From the NCBI GenBank assembly GCA_016866255.1, contig VGMY01000009.1, positions 20,787-84,786 on the forward strand: 64,000 bases of DNA, in the 5' to 3' direction. Positions within the stretch are counted from its first letter, which is position 1. Each line of letters opens with the position of its first letter. A model generated the notes under the pieces. That model ran no database searches. It worked only from the letters and a program-made list of their open reading frames with translations, and was not told where the DNA came from. This DNA is from Bacteroidota bacterium. Its GTDB lineage: Bacteria > Bacteroidota > Bacteroidia > Flavobacteriales_D > Crocinitomicaceae. Made by a program: the position numbers and the translations under genes. Positions 20,212 through 28,568 of the stretch are shown in pieces.

Positions 20212-21428
20212 AGGAGCATATGGCGGATTTCATGGCAATCGCTCAGTAAAAAGAAACTTCCCGTCACGAGAATGGTCGAATCCTCTTGTCGCAATTTGAG
20301 CGCCTTTTCGATGCCTTGGTTAACATCGGCTGCGTAATGCACCTCCGTTAAGGACAATTTTTCAATGGTTTCTTGTAAGTGCTGTCCCCGATAACTTCGG
20401 TCGTTCGAAAATTCACAAAATACCCATTGCTTCACAGGCGACTTAGATAAATGTTCTAAGGCTTTATCGTTGGATGCGCCAAAAACCACCATAATGTTGT
20501 CCTTTCCCATCGAGCTTAGCGTTTTTAGCGTAGCTTCCAAGCCCGCAGCATTGTGAGAGGCATCGTAATAGAGCTTCGGAAATTTAGTGGAAGGGGTTAA
20601 ACGTCCGAGGAATCCTGTAGCCACGAACAGATGGTTCCATGTATCAACAGGATCAAGCTTTTCGGTGGAAATGGCTAAGGCGCTCAAAACTTCAAGCGCT
20701 AAGGCTGCATTATTACGTTGGTAAAGGGGAAGTTCTTCACAGGTGGCCTTTACATCGCCATGCTGGAATCGTATCGGTGCTTTAAGTCCTGCTGCTTTGC
20801 TTTGGAATATTTCTTGCAGTGCAGGGCGCTCTTCTCCGCAAATAACGGGAGTCCTTTCTTTAATAATACCGGCTTTTTCCACGGCTATTTCCGCAAGGCT
20901 ATTTCCTAAAAAGGCTTGATGATCCATGCCAATATTCGTGATTACGGAAACTAGGGGAGTAACGACATTGGTAGCATCTAATCTTCCGCCCATGCCGGTT
21001 TCAAGCACCACGTAGTCGCATTCTTCCTGTTCAAAATAAACTAAGGCCATGGCAAGGGTGATTTCGAAGAAGGAAGGTGTTGAAGGCAGTTGAGCTACCT
21101 TATTGCAAAAAGCGACGACCTGCTCCTCGCTTATTTTTTGACCATTAATTCGAATTCGTTCCCGGAAGTCTACAAGGTGTGGCGAGGTAAATAGCCCAAC
21201 GCGAAATCCGTTTTGCTGTAAGAAACTTGCGATAAACGCACAGGTTGATCCTTTGCCATTTGTTCCTGCTACGTGAATGAACCGAAGGTTTTTTTCGGGG
21301 TTCCCTAGGCGCTCAAGTAAGCTAAGCGTATTTTTTAGCCCGGGTTTGTAGGCTGAGGCCCCAACGTTTTGATAGGAAGGAAACTGCTCGAATAACCAAG
21401 CAATCGCCGTGGTATAATTATTGAGCAT
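20196..21428 (-). CDS. folC: bifunctional folylpolyglutamate synthase/dihydrofolate synthase
   Basis: FIHVAGTNGKGSTCAFIASFLQQNGFRVGLFTSPHLVDFRERIRING; LETGMGGRLDATNVV. Confidence 0.95.
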   Translation of the reverse strand: MLNNYTTAIAWLFEQFPSYQNVGASAYKPGLKNTLSLLERLGNPEKNLRFIHVAGTNGKGSTCAFIASFLQQNGFRVGLFTSPHLVDFRERIRINGQKISEEQVVAFCNKVAQLPSTPSFFEITLAMALVYFEQEECDYVVLETGMGGRLDATNVVTPLVSVITNIGMDHQAFLGNSLAEIAVEKAGIIKERTPVICGEERPALQEIFQSKAAGLKAPIRFQHGDVKATCEELPLYQRNNAALALEVLSALAISTEKLDPVDTWNHLFVATGFLGRLTPSTKFPKLYYDASHNAAGLEATLKTLSSMGKDNIMVVFGASNDKALEHLSKSPVKQWVFCEFSNDRSYRGQHLQETIEKLSLTEVHYAADVNQGIEKALKLRQEDSTILVTGSFFLLSDCHEIRHMLLQGNQ

Positions 21429-22191
21429 TTACTTTAATGGTGAGCCAGCAGTAGGCTACTTTACCATTTGGATCTTTGTTATACTTAACCTGACGAATAA
21501 CTTGACGGATTACATCGCTGATGATGGTTTGGTCGGTCGTGGTACTTTTGCTCTTGATAAAAACAGCATTCGTTACGTTGCCATCCCCGGAAACCGTCAG
21601 TTTCAAATGAATTTTTAAATCAACATCGGTATTGTATTTTGGAAGTACGGGGTCGTTGTTACGAATGCGCTCTTTTCCATTTCCCAAACCATCTCCTTCT
21701 GCATTTCCGTCGTCACCAGTTCCTCTTCCATTCCCATCAAAAGGGCCGTTTCCACCACCCCTTCCTCCTCCGTTTCCGCCATCACCAAACGGATTGTTGG
21801 CTTTATAAGGCGCACTGGAAGGGTTGTCGGGGTTGCTTCCAACGCTGTGGTTGGACTTTCCGTTTTCTATGGGCTCTTGACCTTTTGCCGTTAATAGCCG
21901 TTCGCTTTGTTGCATGGGTTCAGAACGCTCATCGTTCGCAGGTGTTCCTCCTCCTTTGGCAGATCCTCCATCCGCAATGAGGAGGTCTTCCACTGAAATG
22001 GCATCAAGGATTTCGTCTTCTACCATTAAATGCGCCACGGGTGGGGGGTCAGGTGTGGTATATTTAATGAGAAAAAGCAACAAACACAAGGAGGCAATTA
22101 GTCCTGCGGAGATTGCAGCACTTTTTCGTTTTTCCTGTGGAAGGCTATCGCCATAGCCTAAGATTACTGAATTGCTGGATGTCATGGGCAA
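21418..22191 (-). CDS. Gly/Asn-rich TonB-like energy transducer family protein
   Basis: Single N-terminal TM, proline/glycine-rich linker, C-terminal LKLTVSGDGNVTNAVFIKSKSTTTDQTIISDVIRQVIRQVKYNKDPNGKVAYCWLTIKV (AgmX/TonB-like). Confidence 0.65.
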   Translation of the reverse strand: MPMTSSNSVILGYGDSLPQEKRKSAAISAGLIASLCLLLFLIKYTTPDPPPVAHLMVEDEILDAISVEDLLIADGGSAKGGGTPANDERSEPMQQSERLLTAKGQEPIENGKSNHSVGSNPDNPSSAPYKANNPFGDGGNGGGRGGGNGPFDGNGRGTGDDGNAEGDGLGNGKERIRNNDPVLPKYNTDVDLKIHLKLTVSGDGNVTNAVFIKSKSTTTDQTIISDVIRQVIRQVKYNKDPNGKVAYCWLTIKVNAQ

Positions 22192-22216
22192 TTATATCGG
22201 TAAAATCCCGAAAAGG

Positions 22217-23542
22217 TTACATTGACAGCATCATAAATGCATAACCTACGATATAACCCAAAAAGGCTAAGGGGGTAATGCGTTTTAAATACCAGGTGAA
22301 CGAAATTTTCTCCATGCCCATTGCCACAACACCAGCTGCTGAGCCAATGATTAAAATGGAGCCCCCCGTACCGGCTGTAAAGGCGAGTAAGTGCCAAGTG
22401 TTGTGGTCCATAGGCAAACGGAACATACCCATGGCTCCCGCAACCAATGGAACGTTATCGATAACAGCCGAAGCCACCCCTAGAATACCCATGAAAATGG
22501 ATGTGGAGATTCCTGCCTCTTGAACGGATTTACCCAACTGCAAAATCATGCCCATCGATTCAAAGGCGGCTACGGTGAGTAAAATACCTAGAAAGAAAAG
22601 GATGGTGGGAAGTTCTACTTTTTGTAAGGAGGTCATCGTAGGACTTACAGGCTCCTGTTCTTCGTTGAATTCCGTGAGTTTGATGGAGCGGTTTGACTTC
22701 CATTCCGCGTACACCGCGAATAAACCAAGTGCTAACAGCATGCCCATGTAGGGAGGGAGGTGTAAGGTAGCTTTTAATACGGGCACCAATAAAAAGAACC
22801 CAATCCCCAACAACAATTCCCTTCTCCCTTTGAAACTTGCCTTCTCTTCAGGCACCGATAAGGGGCTTTGGAAAACGGGCAACCATCGGGCAATGATGAG
22901 TGGAACGACCATGCACAGTAGGGAGGGCAAAAAGGTTTTGAACATTAATGGGGCAATGCTGATCTTATTACCAATCCATAACATTGTGGTGGTAACATCT
23001 CCGATAGGAGACCAGGCCCCGCCGGCGTTAGCGGCAATGACAACGAACCCTGCGTACCACAACCGGTCCTCGCGGTTCTGTACCAGTTTTCGATATACCG
23101 CAATCATCACTAGGGTGGTGGTGAGGTTGTCAATGATAGCCGATAGAAAAAAAGCCAGGAGAGATAATGTCCATAAAAGAGTGTATTTTTTGCGGGTCTT
23201 GATCAGCGGTAATACCGCCTTGAACCCCTCAAAATGATCGATGAGTTCTACCAAGGTCATAGCTCCGATAAGGAACATGAGGATTTCAGCGGTTTTTCCG
23301 AGGTGGTGCAGAAGGGTCTCTTGAATCAAAGACACCCGAGTTTCAGCATTGCCTGTGAAAGGCGAGAGCACCTCGTTGTACGGTGATAACCATTGTTCAA
23401 TGGCGAACGGCATCATCATAAGTAAGCCCCATGCAAGAACCATCATGAGCAAGGCCGGAATCATTTTATCGATGCGATGAGCGTTTTCGGTCGAGATGAC
23501 CACATACCCCAATAGAAACAATGCAACTAAAGCGATTTCCAT
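22217..23542 (-). CDS. nhaD: Na+/H+ antiporter NhaD family
   Basis: Multi-TM; LSAIIDNLTTTLVMIAVYRKL, VVIAANAGGAWSPIGDVTTTMLW, AGTGGSILIIGSAAGVVAMG. Confidence 0.92.
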   Translation of the reverse strand: MEIALVALFLLGYVVISTENAHRIDKMIPALLMMVLAWGLLMMMPFAIEQWLSPYNEVLSPFTGNAETRVSLIQETLLHHLGKTAEILMFLIGAMTLVELIDHFEGFKAVLPLIKTRKKYTLLWTLSLLAFFLSAIIDNLTTTLVMIAVYRKLVQNREDRLWYAGFVVIAANAGGAWSPIGDVTTTMLWIGNKISIAPLMFKTFLPSLLCMVVPLIIARWLPVFQSPLSVPEEKASFKGRRELLLGIGFFLLVPVLKATLHLPPYMGMLLALGLFAVYAEWKSNRSIKLTEFNEEQEPVSPTMTSLQKVELPTILFFLGILLTVAAFESMGMILQLGKSVQEAGISTSIFMGILGVASAVIDNVPLVAGAMGMFRLPMDHNTWHLLAFTAGTGGSILIIGSAAGVVAMGMEKISFTWYLKRITPLAFLGYIVGYAFMMLSM

Positions 23543-23632
23543 AAATTCAGTGATAACAAAAATAAGTGTTTCTCCATAAGCAATAGGTAATGTCTCGTAT
23601 TATTCACCAAAGGGCGCCCTGTGAATAGCCAA

Positions 23633-24721
23633 TTAACGAGGAAAATGAAGCCTTCCACCGCATACGTTTTCTGTTGCACCGGTAACCGAGGCTAAGCAGT
23701 TGAATGCTCGGTCGAGGAACCGCTTTCCTAAATAGGCAAATACGATGGCCTCCTTGAATTCCAAGAGTTGGGTGGATGGAATCATCACAGTTCCTGCGTA
23801 CCGCTTTTTCACCTCCTCCATTAAGTACGTGTTCATGGCTCCTCCTCCCGTAACGTAAACGCTTTGGAGTTCGTGTTTTTTAAGGGTCTTGGCCAGTTGC
23901 TCAGCGAGGTGCTGTGTTACGGTGGCAATGGCCGTTTCCGCACTAATATTCTGCGGAAAACAAGGGTAAAACTGGTTTTCTAACCATTCGGTTCCGAGCG
24001 ATTTTGGACCCTCCATCCTATAATATGGGAGCTGGTTTAAAGTGTTTAGCAAACTTGAATCCACGGCATGTTTCGAGGCAATGGCTCCTCCGCCGTCGAA
24101 TGCTTTTCCAAGTACTCGGGCAAAACGGTTCAAGGGCAGGTTTCCTGGGCAAATATCGTAGGCCAGAACCTTCCCGTTTCTCTCAAAGCTGATGTTGGCA
24201 AAGCCTCCTAGGTTCAGAAAGGCCTCTGCCTCCTTTCCAAACAAGGCTTGATCCCCGAGTGGAACGAGCGGAGCACCCTGTCCGCCTGCAGCTACATCCA
24301 AGGACCGAAAATCATTGATCACCGGCAGTACAGTCTGGTAGGCGAGGGTCGCACCGCAGCCGAGTTGAACGGTAAAGCCTTGTTCCGGTTGATGGAAAAC
24401 GGTTTGACCGTGCGAGGCAATAGCATCTACTGAACTCCGGGAAATATTGAATCTTGTCAGGAAAGCGTTCACCGATTGGCCGAAGAATAGCCCCAATTGT
24501 TGGTTTAACTGAAACACATTGCGTGCGCTTAATTCTTCAATGCGCTCAAGGGCGACTAGCAAATCTTGTGGAAGAGGTATTGTTACGGCATTTTCAAGGT
24601 GAAACGTAGGTGTTTTGGGAACATTTGGAAAAACCACACAAGCGATGTCCAGGCCATCGAGCGAGGTGCCTGACATGAGGCCAATAATTCTTTTTTCCTC
24701 GGTGGAATGTAATTTAATCAA
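23633..24721 (-). CDS. anmK: anhydro-N-acetylmuramic acid kinase
   Basis: IGLMSGTSLDGLDIACV, ASHGQTVFHQP, NLGGFANIS, YVTGGGAMNTYLM. Confidence 0.95.
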   Translation of the reverse strand: MIKLHSTEEKRIIGLMSGTSLDGLDIACVVFPNVPKTPTFHLENAVTIPLPQDLLVALERIEELSARNVFQLNQQLGLFFGQSVNAFLTRFNISRSSVDAIASHGQTVFHQPEQGFTVQLGCGATLAYQTVLPVINDFRSLDVAAGGQGAPLVPLGDQALFGKEAEAFLNLGGFANISFERNGKVLAYDICPGNLPLNRFARVLGKAFDGGGAIASKHAVDSSLLNTLNQLPYYRMEGPKSLGTEWLENQFYPCFPQNISAETAIATVTQHLAEQLAKTLKKHELQSVYVTGGGAMNTYLMEEVKKRYAGTVMIPSTQLLEFKEAIVFAYLGKRFLDRAFNCLASVTGATENVCGGRLHFPR

Positions 24722-24734
24722 TGGAAAAATACCT

Positions 24735-24742
24735 TACTTTTG
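24735..24742 (+). promoter_or_regulatory. Bacteroidota-type -7 box upstream of acyl-CoA dehydrogenase, inside an inverted repeat
   Basis: TACTTTTG (TAnnTTTG) within TTACTTTT-GT-AAAAGTAA (24734-24751), 28 bp before the ATG at 24770. Confidence 0.5.
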
Positions 24743-24769
24743 TAAAAGTAACAATCAAATTTACATCCT

Positions 24770-25912
24770 ATGCATTTTGAATTGACGGAAGAGCATTTAG
24801 CTGTAAAGGAGGCGGCTAGAGACTTTGCTCAAAACGTATTAAAACCTGGCGTAATCGAACGCGACAACGCGCAGAAATTCCCCGCCGAGGAAGTAAAACA
24901 ACTGGGCGAATTAGGTTTCATGGGGATGATGGTAGATCCAAAATACGGTGGCTCTGGTATGGATACTTTGTCCTATGTGCTCGCCATGGAGGAGCTTTCA
25001 AAAGTGGATGCGTCAACTTCCGTTTGTATGTCGGTCAATAATTCGTTGGTTTGTTGGGGTTTGGAGGAATACGGAACCGAAGAACAAAAACAAAAGTATT
25101 TAGTTCCGTTGGCCAAAGGAGAGAAAATCGGGGCGTTTTGTTTGTCAGAGCCTGAAGCAGGGTCAGATGCTACGTCACAACGTACTACAGCGATTGACCA
25201 CGGCGATTATTACTTATTGAACGGAACGAAGAACTGGATAACCAATGGCTCGTCGGCTTCCGTATATTTAGTGATTGCCCAAACCAATGTGGAATTAGGA
25301 CACAAAGGCATCAACGCCTTCATCATTGAGCGCGGCATGGCAGGTTTTGTGGTGGGTGCCAAAGAAGATAAAATGGGAATCCGTGGAAGCGATACCCATA
25401 CCTTGTTGTTCAACGATGTAAAGGTTCCTAAAGAAAATCGAATCGGAGAAGATGGATTCGGGTTTAAGTTTGCCATGAAGGTATTGAGTGGTGGTCGAAT
25501 TGGTATTGCCGCACAAGCCCTGGGCATCGCTGCAGGTGGACTCGAATTGTCTGTTGCCTATTCCAAAGAGCGTCAAGCCTTTGGAAAAGAGATCTATAAG
25601 CATCAAGCCATTGCTTTCAAGATTGCTGATATGGCAACAGAAATCGAAGCTGCAAGAATGTTGGTGTACAAATCTGCAGTAGATAAAGACCAAGGAAGAA
25701 ATTACGACCAATCGAGTGCTATGGCGAAATTGTACGCATCGAAAGTGGCAATGGAGCAAACGGTGGAGGCTGTTCAAATCCATGGCGGTTACGGATTCGT
25801 GAAAGAATATCACGTGGAGCGCTTGATGCGCGATGCAAAAATCACTCAGATCTACGAAGGAACCTCGGAGGTACAGAAAATTGTCATCTCTAGAGGGGTG
25901 TTGAATGCTTGA
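24770..25912 (+). CDS. acyl-CoA dehydrogenase
   Basis: MHFELTEEHLAVKEAARDFAQNVLKPG, AFCLSEPEAGSDA, QIHGGYGFVKEYHVERLMRDAKITQIYEGTSEVQ. Confidence 0.97.
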   Translation: MHFELTEEHLAVKEAARDFAQNVLKPGVIERDNAQKFPAEEVKQLGELGFMGMMVDPKYGGSGMDTLSYVLAMEELSKVDASTSVCMSVNNSLVCWGLEEYGTEEQKQKYLVPLAKGEKIGAFCLSEPEAGSDATSQRTTAIDHGDYYLLNGTKNWITNGSSASVYLVIAQTNVELGHKGINAFIIERGMAGFVVGAKEDKMGIRGSDTHTLLFNDVKVPKENRIGEDGFGFKFAMKVLSGGRIGIAAQALGIAAGGLELSVAYSKERQAFGKEIYKHQAIAFKIADMATEIEAARMLVYKSAVDKDQGRNYDQSSAMAKLYASKVAMEQTVEAVQIHGGYGFVKEYHVERLMRDAKITQIYEGTSEVQKIVISRGVLNA

Positions 25913-25923
25913 TAATCATTTTG

Positions 25924-25981
25924 GGTGCGGCCCTTCGATATGATTCGACAGGCTCATCACGAGCTGCTCAGGGACCGCACC
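25924..25981. repeat. Imperfect inverted intergenic repeat (GGTGCGG...CCGCACC)
   Basis: GGTGCGG at 25924-25930 pairs with CCGCACC at 25975-25981; the interior contains CCCTTCGA...TTCGACAGGCTCA...GCTCAGGGA. Confidence 0.6.
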
Positions 25982-26008
25982 TGAACAAAGTAAGTGAGAG
26001 TATTTATG

Positions 26009-26027
26009 TCAAGACAAAAGAAAGGTA
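26009..26027. repeat. 19-bp direct repeat TCAAGACAAAAGAAAGGTA flanking the 170-bp repeat pair (left copy; right copy 26592-26610)
   Basis: Identical 19-mers at 26009-26027 and 26592-26610. Confidence 0.9.
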
Positions 26028-26040
26028 AGAATTTTTTCCT

Positions 26041-26210
26041 CTACTTTTTTACCGCAAAAAAGTAGCAAAAAGCTCGGTGCAGGGTTTATGGGACGGCGCT
26101 CCACTCCTGAAAACTGACCGTTTCGGCGATCCTTCGCCGCGGCGAAGGCTTCCTCACAGTACCCAGTTTTCAGTTCGCTTTACTTGTCCCTTAAACATGC
26201 ACCAAAGGCA
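26041..26210. repeat. 170-bp intergenic direct repeat, copy 1, containing nested inverted repeats
   Basis: Aligned by eye to 26366-26535 with one mismatch (ACCGC vs ACCTC in a hairpin loop); contains CTACTTTTTT/AAAAAAGTAG, CTGAAAACTG/CAGTTTTCAG and the palindrome CCTTCGCCGCGGCGAAGG. Confidence 0.97.
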
Positions 26211-26365
26211 TTCAACGTTTTCCGGCAATCACCTTCGCAAGGCTTCGGTGTTAAATCTTGGATGTTTCGGTTTCAGTGCCGAACTGAGCAGCCATCGTTT
26301 AGTTATTTAGCGAGCGACTGTTTTACTAGTAAGAGCGACAAAATAAGGCTTGGGAACCATTTCCG

Positions 26366-26535
26366 CTACTTTTTTACCTCAAAAAAGTAGCAAAAAGCTC
26401 GGTGCAGGGTTTATGGGACGGCGCTCCACTCCTGAAAACTGACCGTTTCGGCGATCCTTCGCCGCGGCGAAGGCTTCCTCACAGTACCCAGTTTTCAGTT
26501 CGCTTTACTTGTCCCTTAAACATGCACCAAAGGCA
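26366..26535. repeat. 170-bp intergenic direct repeat, copy 2
   Basis: Offset of exactly 325 bp from copy 1; all hairpin stems identical. Confidence 0.97.
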
Positions 26536-26724
26536 AGGAGTTCATGGCACTTGGATGCTTCTTTTGTACTTGTATTGAGTGTATCGAAATATCAAGACAA
26601 AAGAAAGGTATTAAGCGTGTAAAACCCGTCGCGGAGATTTTTTGTTTTTCCACGGACATTGAGTAGTCTGAAGGGCGTATAGAAGTGGAAGTGGAAAAAG
26701 TATCGGGGTCAGCAAACAGAAATC

Positions 26725-27177
26725 CTATAACCCCCTCACCACCTTCAAAGCCTCGTCAATGTGCTGTGTGGCGTTGAGTTGGGAATTGAAGATTCCACGA
26801 ACGGTGCCTTCGGTGTCAATGATGTAGGTTACGCGGCCTGGTAACAAGCCCAGGAATGATTTAGGAACGCCGAACAAGGTTCTCGCTTCCTTTTTCTCGT
26901 CGGCTAAAAGGGGGAAAGGCAACTTGTACTTAATGGCAAATGCCTTGTGCGCTTTCGGGGTGTCCGAGGAGATGCCAATGACTTCGCAGCCGAGGTCTTG
27001 AAATACCGTGTATTGGTCCCGAAAACTGCAGGCTTCTTTGGTGCAGCCAGGCGTGTCGTCTTTGGGGTAGAAATACAAGACCACGGTTTTCTTTCCGATT
27101 ATGTCTTGGATATTTACGGGTTCTCCGTCTTGGTTTTGTAGGGTAAATTCAGGGATTTTGTCGCCTATGCGTATCAT
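26725..27177 (-). CDS. bcp: thioredoxin-dependent thiol peroxidase (Bcp/PrxQ peroxiredoxin)
   Basis: VVLYFYPKDDTPGCTKEACSFRDQY. Confidence 0.95.
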   Translation of the reverse strand: MIRIGDKIPEFTLQNQDGEPVNIQDIIGKKTVVLYFYPKDDTPGCTKEACSFRDQYTVFQDLGCEVIGISSDTPKAHKAFAIKYKLPFPLLADEKKEARTLFGVPKSFLGLLPGRVTYIIDTEGTVRGIFNSQLNATQHIDEALKVVRGL

Positions 27178-28478
27178 GCGGTTTTGTTTAATGCGGTTTT
27201 AAAACGTTCAATAACCCGATTGCGAGCAAAGGTATGTTCAATGATGGGGTGTGGGTAGGCTGAGGTGCCGAATTCGGGAATCCAACGTTTTACGTATTCA
27301 AATTTCGCATCGAATTTTTCTTGCTGCGCGGTGGGATTAAACACTCGAAAATACGGCGCGGCATCGCAACCTCCTCCTGCTGCCCATTGCCATCCTCCAA
27401 GGTTGCTGGCCAATTCAAAATCCAATAATTTTTTGGCAAAATACCCTTCTCCCAAGCGCCAGTCGATCAGCAAATGCTTGGTTAAAAAACTGGCAGTCAC
27501 CATGCGCACCCGATTGTGCATGAATCCTGTAGCGTTCAATTCCCGCATTCCGGCGTCTACCAGCGGGTATCCCGTGGTACCTTCGCACCAGCGTTTGAAA
27601 TGTTCAGAATTTTGCTCCCATTGAATCGCATCGTATGCTGGCCTAAAAGAACTGGTAACCGTATATGGAAAGTGAAAAAGAATCATTTGGTAAAACTCTC
27701 GCCAGATTAACTCATTCAGGTACGTTTCGTTGAGTTTGAGGGCCCTTAAGGCCAATCGCCGAATACTTAAGGTACCGAAGCGTAGGTGTACCCCGAGCCT
27801 TGATGTTCCGGGTTTTCCTGGAAAATTCCGTTGTTCGCTGTATTTAGAAATCAGCAAATCTTCCACTTGAGTCGTGGGAAATGCTATACCTGACGGCTTA
27901 AAACCGATATCGGATAAGGATGGAATTTTAGAGTGGCTGGTAATTCCTCGAACCTTAGTGAGGTTTTCGAGGGAATTATGGGGCGTAATGGGGTGTTGTT
28001 GTAGCCGTTCCTTCCATTTTCGGGCATAGGGTGAAAACACCGTATATGGGGTGCCATCGCCCTTCATTACCTCGTTTTTTTCAAATATTACATGGTCCTT
28101 TGCGCCCGTAAAGCCAACCCCCATGGATTGCAGGATTTCATACAGGGCTTTGTCGCGTTGAAGGGCATAAGGCTCGTAGTCGCGATTGGTAAAAACATGG
28201 TCCACCTGCATTTCCTCAGCCAAGACGGGTATGATTTCTACCGGATTGCCAATTTCCACGCGTAAATGAAGGTTGTGAGAAGCATACTCTTCGGAAAGTC
28301 GGACGATTTCGCGATGTATGAATTCCACGCGCGCATCGTTTTTATCCAATTCGTTGAGAATTTGAGTGTCGAAAATAAATATCGGTTGAACGAATTCCGC
28401 ACAATTACAAGCTTTTAAAAGTCCCGCATTGTCCTCAAGACGCAAGTCGCGTCGATGCCAAAATATTGCTTTGCTCAT
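27174..28478 (-). CDS. deoxyribodipyrimidine photolyase / cryptochrome family protein
   Basis: MSKAIFWHRRDLRLEDNAGL; GTSRLGVHLRFGTLS; WREFYQMILFHFP; LIDWRLGEGYFAKKLLDFELASNLGGWQWAAGGGCDAAPYFRVFNPTAQ. Confidence 0.95.
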   Translation of the reverse strand: MSKAIFWHRRDLRLEDNAGLLKACNCAEFVQPIFIFDTQILNELDKNDARVEFIHREIVRLSEEYASHNLHLRVEIGNPVEIIPVLAEEMQVDHVFTNRDYEPYALQRDKALYEILQSMGVGFTGAKDHVIFEKNEVMKGDGTPYTVFSPYARKWKERLQQHPITPHNSLENLTKVRGITSHSKIPSLSDIGFKPSGIAFPTTQVEDLLISKYSEQRNFPGKPGTSRLGVHLRFGTLSIRRLALRALKLNETYLNELIWREFYQMILFHFPYTVTSSFRPAYDAIQWEQNSEHFKRWCEGTTGYPLVDAGMRELNATGFMHNRVRMVTASFLTKHLLIDWRLGEGYFAKKLLDFELASNLGGWQWAAGGGCDAAPYFRVFNPTAQQEKFDAKFEYVKRWIPEFGTSAYPHPIIEHTFARNRVIERFKTALNKTA

Positions 28479-28491
28479 GGGTAATAAAACA

Positions 28492-28513
28492 ACAAACACA
28501 TATTTATGTTTGT
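28492..28513. promoter_or_regulatory. Inverted repeat ACAAACA-N8-TGTTTGT in the divergent photolyase/oxidoreductase promoter region
   Basis: Perfect 7-bp arms in the intergenic region between divergent starts. Confidence 0.5.
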
Positions 28514-28568
28514 ATTGGTCATTGCTCAGCTGTCAATTCGTAATGAATAAGCACATTAAAATTTATTT

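Noticed and set aside
21615-21980. ORFs on both strands within the Gly-rich TonB-like gene
   Set aside because: Low-complexity shadow frames of the glycine-rich linker.
25295-25813. 172-aa minus-strand ORF inside acyl-CoA dehydrogenase
   Set aside because: Antisense to a very well conserved enzyme; no recognisable domain.
26077-26390. ORFs 26077-26310 and 26184-26390 within the repeat region
   Set aside because: They run through the 170-bp repeats and hairpins, with no recognisable domain and arginine/serine-rich spurious composition.
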